Below, in pieces: positions 5,842 to 7,309 of a stretch of 7,309 nt of DNA (the first letter of the stretch is position 1; each line of letters starts with the position of its first letter). The stretch covers positions 1 to 7,309 of the forward strand of contig DATDXW010000053.1 in assembly GCA_035289125.1 (NCBI GenBank). The letters are read 5' to 3'. The notes beneath the pieces are model-generated. The model did not search any database. It was not told where the DNA came from and saw only the letters and a program-made list of their open reading frames with translations. The DNA is from JACQID01 sp035289125 (GTDB taxonomy: Archaea > Aenigmatarchaeota > Aenigmatarchaeia > GW2011-AR5). Both the position numbers and the translations under genes were made by a program.

Positions 5842-5852
5842 GATTTTTAAAC
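5842..5852 (+). promoter_or_regulatory. TATA box of the zinc-ribbon gene
   Basis: GATTTTTAAAC starts 31 nt before the ATG at 5873, identical in sequence and distance to the box before the gene at 1882. TTTTTAAA is centred about 25 nt from the start codon, which predicts a leaderless transcript. The gene therefore has its own promoter although it follows pgk by only 33 bp. The T5 run may also serve to end the pgk message. Confidence 0.6.
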
Positions 5853-5872
5853 TATGGTCATAAACGTGATTT

Positions 5873-6646
5873 ATGTCTCCTATTTGTCCCTTCTGTTTTG
5901 AGACTGAAAATAAAAAAATAGAAATGATAGAGGAGCACGATACTATTATTTGTAAAGCCTGCGGCACATCATATTTTATCACAGGTAAAGATCCTCTAAA
6001 TAGATATTTTAAGGAATGGAAGAAAAACGCAGAAGGTATAGACGTATTTCTTAGACCTGCTTTATATCAACAAGATTTATCCAACCCGATGCTCTTTAAC
6101 CTATACGAAGACTGTTACCATACATTGTTAATAGGGAGATATAATGCATCGATAGTAATGATGGGAATACTCCTTGAAGCGTTAATGAAGGAAAGAATTA
6201 TACTCAAAACAAATAAGGAATTAGGAAAATCTTATGGAACGTCTCTCAATGTAATCAAGGACTTAAAATTAATGTCTCAAGACCATATAACATTTCTTGA
6301 AAAATTCAAAAACGATATAAGAGATTTATATCAGCACTCTAACGAAAAAGAAATTGTTAAAGGCAAAGTTATTCGTACTTGGAGAATAGACATAAATAAA
6401 GATAAGCCACTAGAAAGTATAAAAACGGGAGTAAAAGATGTCAAGCAAGGTAAAATTAGACCCGTCCTCATACCTTCTACAGAACCTGTGGTCCGTTCCG
6501 TAGTAAAGCAAGAACACGATAAGAAAATGGCTATTGTTCTATTCAACGAAGTTTATGATTTTCTTCTTATTTGCAATAATAGATATTTCAAGCAAGAAGA
6601 ATACGATGAAGCTCACAAGAAATTTGGCTCGGGTTTGAGGTTCTGA
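5873..6646 (+). CDS. Zinc-ribbon protein with HEPN-like helical domain, unknown function
   Basis: I do not recognise a named family for this 257-residue protein. The N-terminus has a zinc-ribbon pattern, CPFC (C5, C8) and CKAC (C27, C30). A helical region follows (about 60-160) with YNASIVMMGILLEALMKERI-like amphipathic helices of the kind seen in DUF4145/HEPN proteins. It ends in IRDLYQHSN, where R150 and H155 form an RX4H pair, the catalytic signature of HEPN ribonucleases, with N157 just behind. A basic linker (about 160-215) and a last helix complete it. Base composition is unlike the neighbours: 16/60 G+C at 6181-6240 and 14/60 at 6301-6360, against 33/60 in glpX (4261-4320) and 38/60 in tpi (6901-6960), with many AGA, ATA and TTA codons. 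This suggests recent acquisition. An RNA-binding or defence role is only a guess. The start matches the promoter spacing. Confidence 0.75.
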   Translation: MSPICPFCFETENKKIEMIEEHDTIICKACGTSYFITGKDPLNRYFKEWKKNAEGIDVFLRPALYQQDLSNPMLFNLYEDCYHTLLIGRYNASIVMMGILLEALMKERIILKTNKELGKSYGTSLNVIKDLKLMSQDHITFLEKFKNDIRDLYQHSNEKEIVKGKVIRTWRIDINKDKPLESIKTGVKDVKQGKIRPVLIPSTEPVVRSVVKQEHDKKMAIVLFNEVYDFLLICNNRYFKQEEYDEAHKKFGSGLRF

Positions 6647-6681
6647 AGAATCAACAGATATTCAACGAAAGCATAAGAACC

Positions 6682-6706
6682 TGTTAAAATAATAGTTAAC
6701 TTAACA
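6682..6706. promoter_or_regulatory. Inverted repeat upstream of the tpi promoter
   Basis: TGTTAA (6682-6687) and TTAACA (6701-6706) flank a 13-bp spacer that itself contains the palindrome GTTAAC (6695-6700). The structure sits about 10 bp upstream of the tpi TATA box, where archaeal regulators often bind. The region is AT-rich, so chance is a real possibility. Confidence 0.2.
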
Positions 6707-6715
6707 AAGCAAAGG

Positions 6716-6727
6716 TTTTTTAATATA
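6716..6727 (+). promoter_or_regulatory. TATA box of tpi
   Basis: TTTTTTAATATA is centred about 25 nt before the ATG at 6747, the same geometry as at 1851 and 5842. A leaderless tpi transcript is predicted. There is no Shine-Dalgarno sequence in front of the ATG. The gene is thus transcribed apart from the aldolase-glpX-pgk operon. Confidence 0.6.
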
Positions 6728-6746
6728 CGTCTGCCGATATGTTTCA

Positions 6747-7309
6747 ATGAATAAAATAATCGCCGCGAACTGGAAGATGAACAAGTCCGTTGCCGCTGCG
6801 GAGAAATTCGCAAGGAAGCTGAAGAAAATGGACATTGACAACAACGTTATAGTCTTTCCCTCGTTCATTGCGCTACCCGCCGTCTCCGCCGTGCTTGGTC
6901 GTGAGAATTGCGGCGCGCAAGACGCTTCCTGTGAAGAAAGCGGCGCGCACACGGGCGAAGTTTCGCCCGACGCGATTAAAGAAGTTGCAGACTACGTGAT
7001 TATCGGCCACTCGGAGCGCAGGGCAAGGGGGGAGACCAATGAAATTCTCAATAAAAAAGTCAAAGCCTGCTCGGCTGCGGGGCTGAAAATAATATTCTGC
7101 GTTGGCGAGAAAGAAGGCGAGGACATGCGAGCGGTTTTAAAAAGCCAGATAAGCCGCGGGCTCAGCGGCACGGATGCGCTCACGGATTTTGTGATAATAG
7201 CTTACGAGCCTGTATGGGCGATAGGAACGGGCAAAACGCCGACCACGGACGAGATAGCAGAAGCGGTGAAGTATATTAAGTCCCTATACAGTTGTGAAGT
7301 CCTTTACGG
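6747..7309 (+). CDS. tpiA: Triosephosphate isomerase, 3'-truncated by window edge
   Basis: The first 187 residues of TPI, which interconverts dihydroxyacetone phosphate and glyceraldehyde-3-phosphate. Visible are AANWKMN (6-12, with the substrate-binding N8 and K10), GAQD (56-59), GEVSPDAIKEV (70-80), IIGHSERR (85-92, with electrophile H88), FCVGE (117-121) and AYEPVWAIGTGKT (152-164, catalytic base E154, followed by the flexible loop 6). All catalytic residues are present. The YEPVWAIGTGK form is the bacterial/eukaryotic one, whereas typical archaeal TPIs read YEPPELIGTG and are shorter. The remaining ~60 residues, including the C-terminal phosphate-binding loops, lie beyond the window. It supplies one of the two triose phosphates needed by an FBP aldolase, which links it to the upstream operon. 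Confidence 0.96.
   Translation, partial: MNKIIAANWKMNKSVAAAEKFARKLKKMDIDNNVIVFPSFIALPAVSAVLGRENCGAQDASCEESGAHTGEVSPDAIKEVADYVIIGHSERRARGETNEILNKKVKACSAAGLKIIFCVGEKEGEDMRAVLKSQISRGLSGTDALTDFVIIAYEPVWAIGTGKTPTTDEIAEAVKYIKSLYSCEVLY

Overview
The window looks archaeal, most plausibly from a small-genome (DPANN-like) lineage, although the lineage cannot be fixed from sequence alone. The archaeal signs are AT-rich TATA-type boxes about 20-26 bp upstream of several start codons with almost no leader and mostly no Shine-Dalgarno sequence, a Trm5-family tRNA methyltransferase, and a P-loop kinase resembling the archaeal UPF0200 family. Against this, two of the central-carbon enzymes (GlpX-type fructose bisphosphatase and triosephosphate isomerase) carry bacterial-type motifs, which suggests an exchanged carbon-metabolism gene set.

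Layout. Positions 1-231 are non-coding and hold four same-direction copies of a ~17-bp repeat (GTCGTATCCCATATTAT) separated by short hairpins. Two minus-strand genes follow: a P-loop kinase (232-792) and an EamA/DMT-family membrane transporter (1002-1841). The 209-bp gap between them carries two hairpins with different 8-bp stems but the same TTTA loop. A 40-bp divergent promoter (1842-1881) separates the transporter from a plus-strand Trm5-like methyltransferase (1882-2679).

From 2714 to 5839 lies a tight plus-strand operon: a DUF2090 aldolase-family protein, class II fructose-1,6-bisphosphatase (GlpX, overlapping it by 8 nt) and phosphoglycerate kinase (2 nt further on). After it comes an AT-rich gene of separate character (5873-6646), coding for a zinc-ribbon protein with a possible HEPN-type RX4H motif, and then triosephosphate isomerase (6747 to the window edge, truncated).

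How the genes work together. TPI interconverts the triose phosphates, PGK links 3-phosphoglycerate to them, and GlpX dephosphorylates fructose-1,6-bisphosphate to fructose-6-phosphate. The step missing between TPI and GlpX is an FBP aldolase. The only aldolase-like gene present is the DUF2090 protein, which is known mainly as the inositol-catabolism (DKGP) aldolase domain fused to IolC and which keeps a WKLEG lysine motif reminiscent of LacD-type class I aldolases. The main hypothesis from this window is that DUF2090 is the FBP (or related ketose-bisphosphate) aldolase of a gluconeogenic operon. PGK is also unusual: the 3-phosphoglycerate-binding DxN and SHxGRP motifs are altered.
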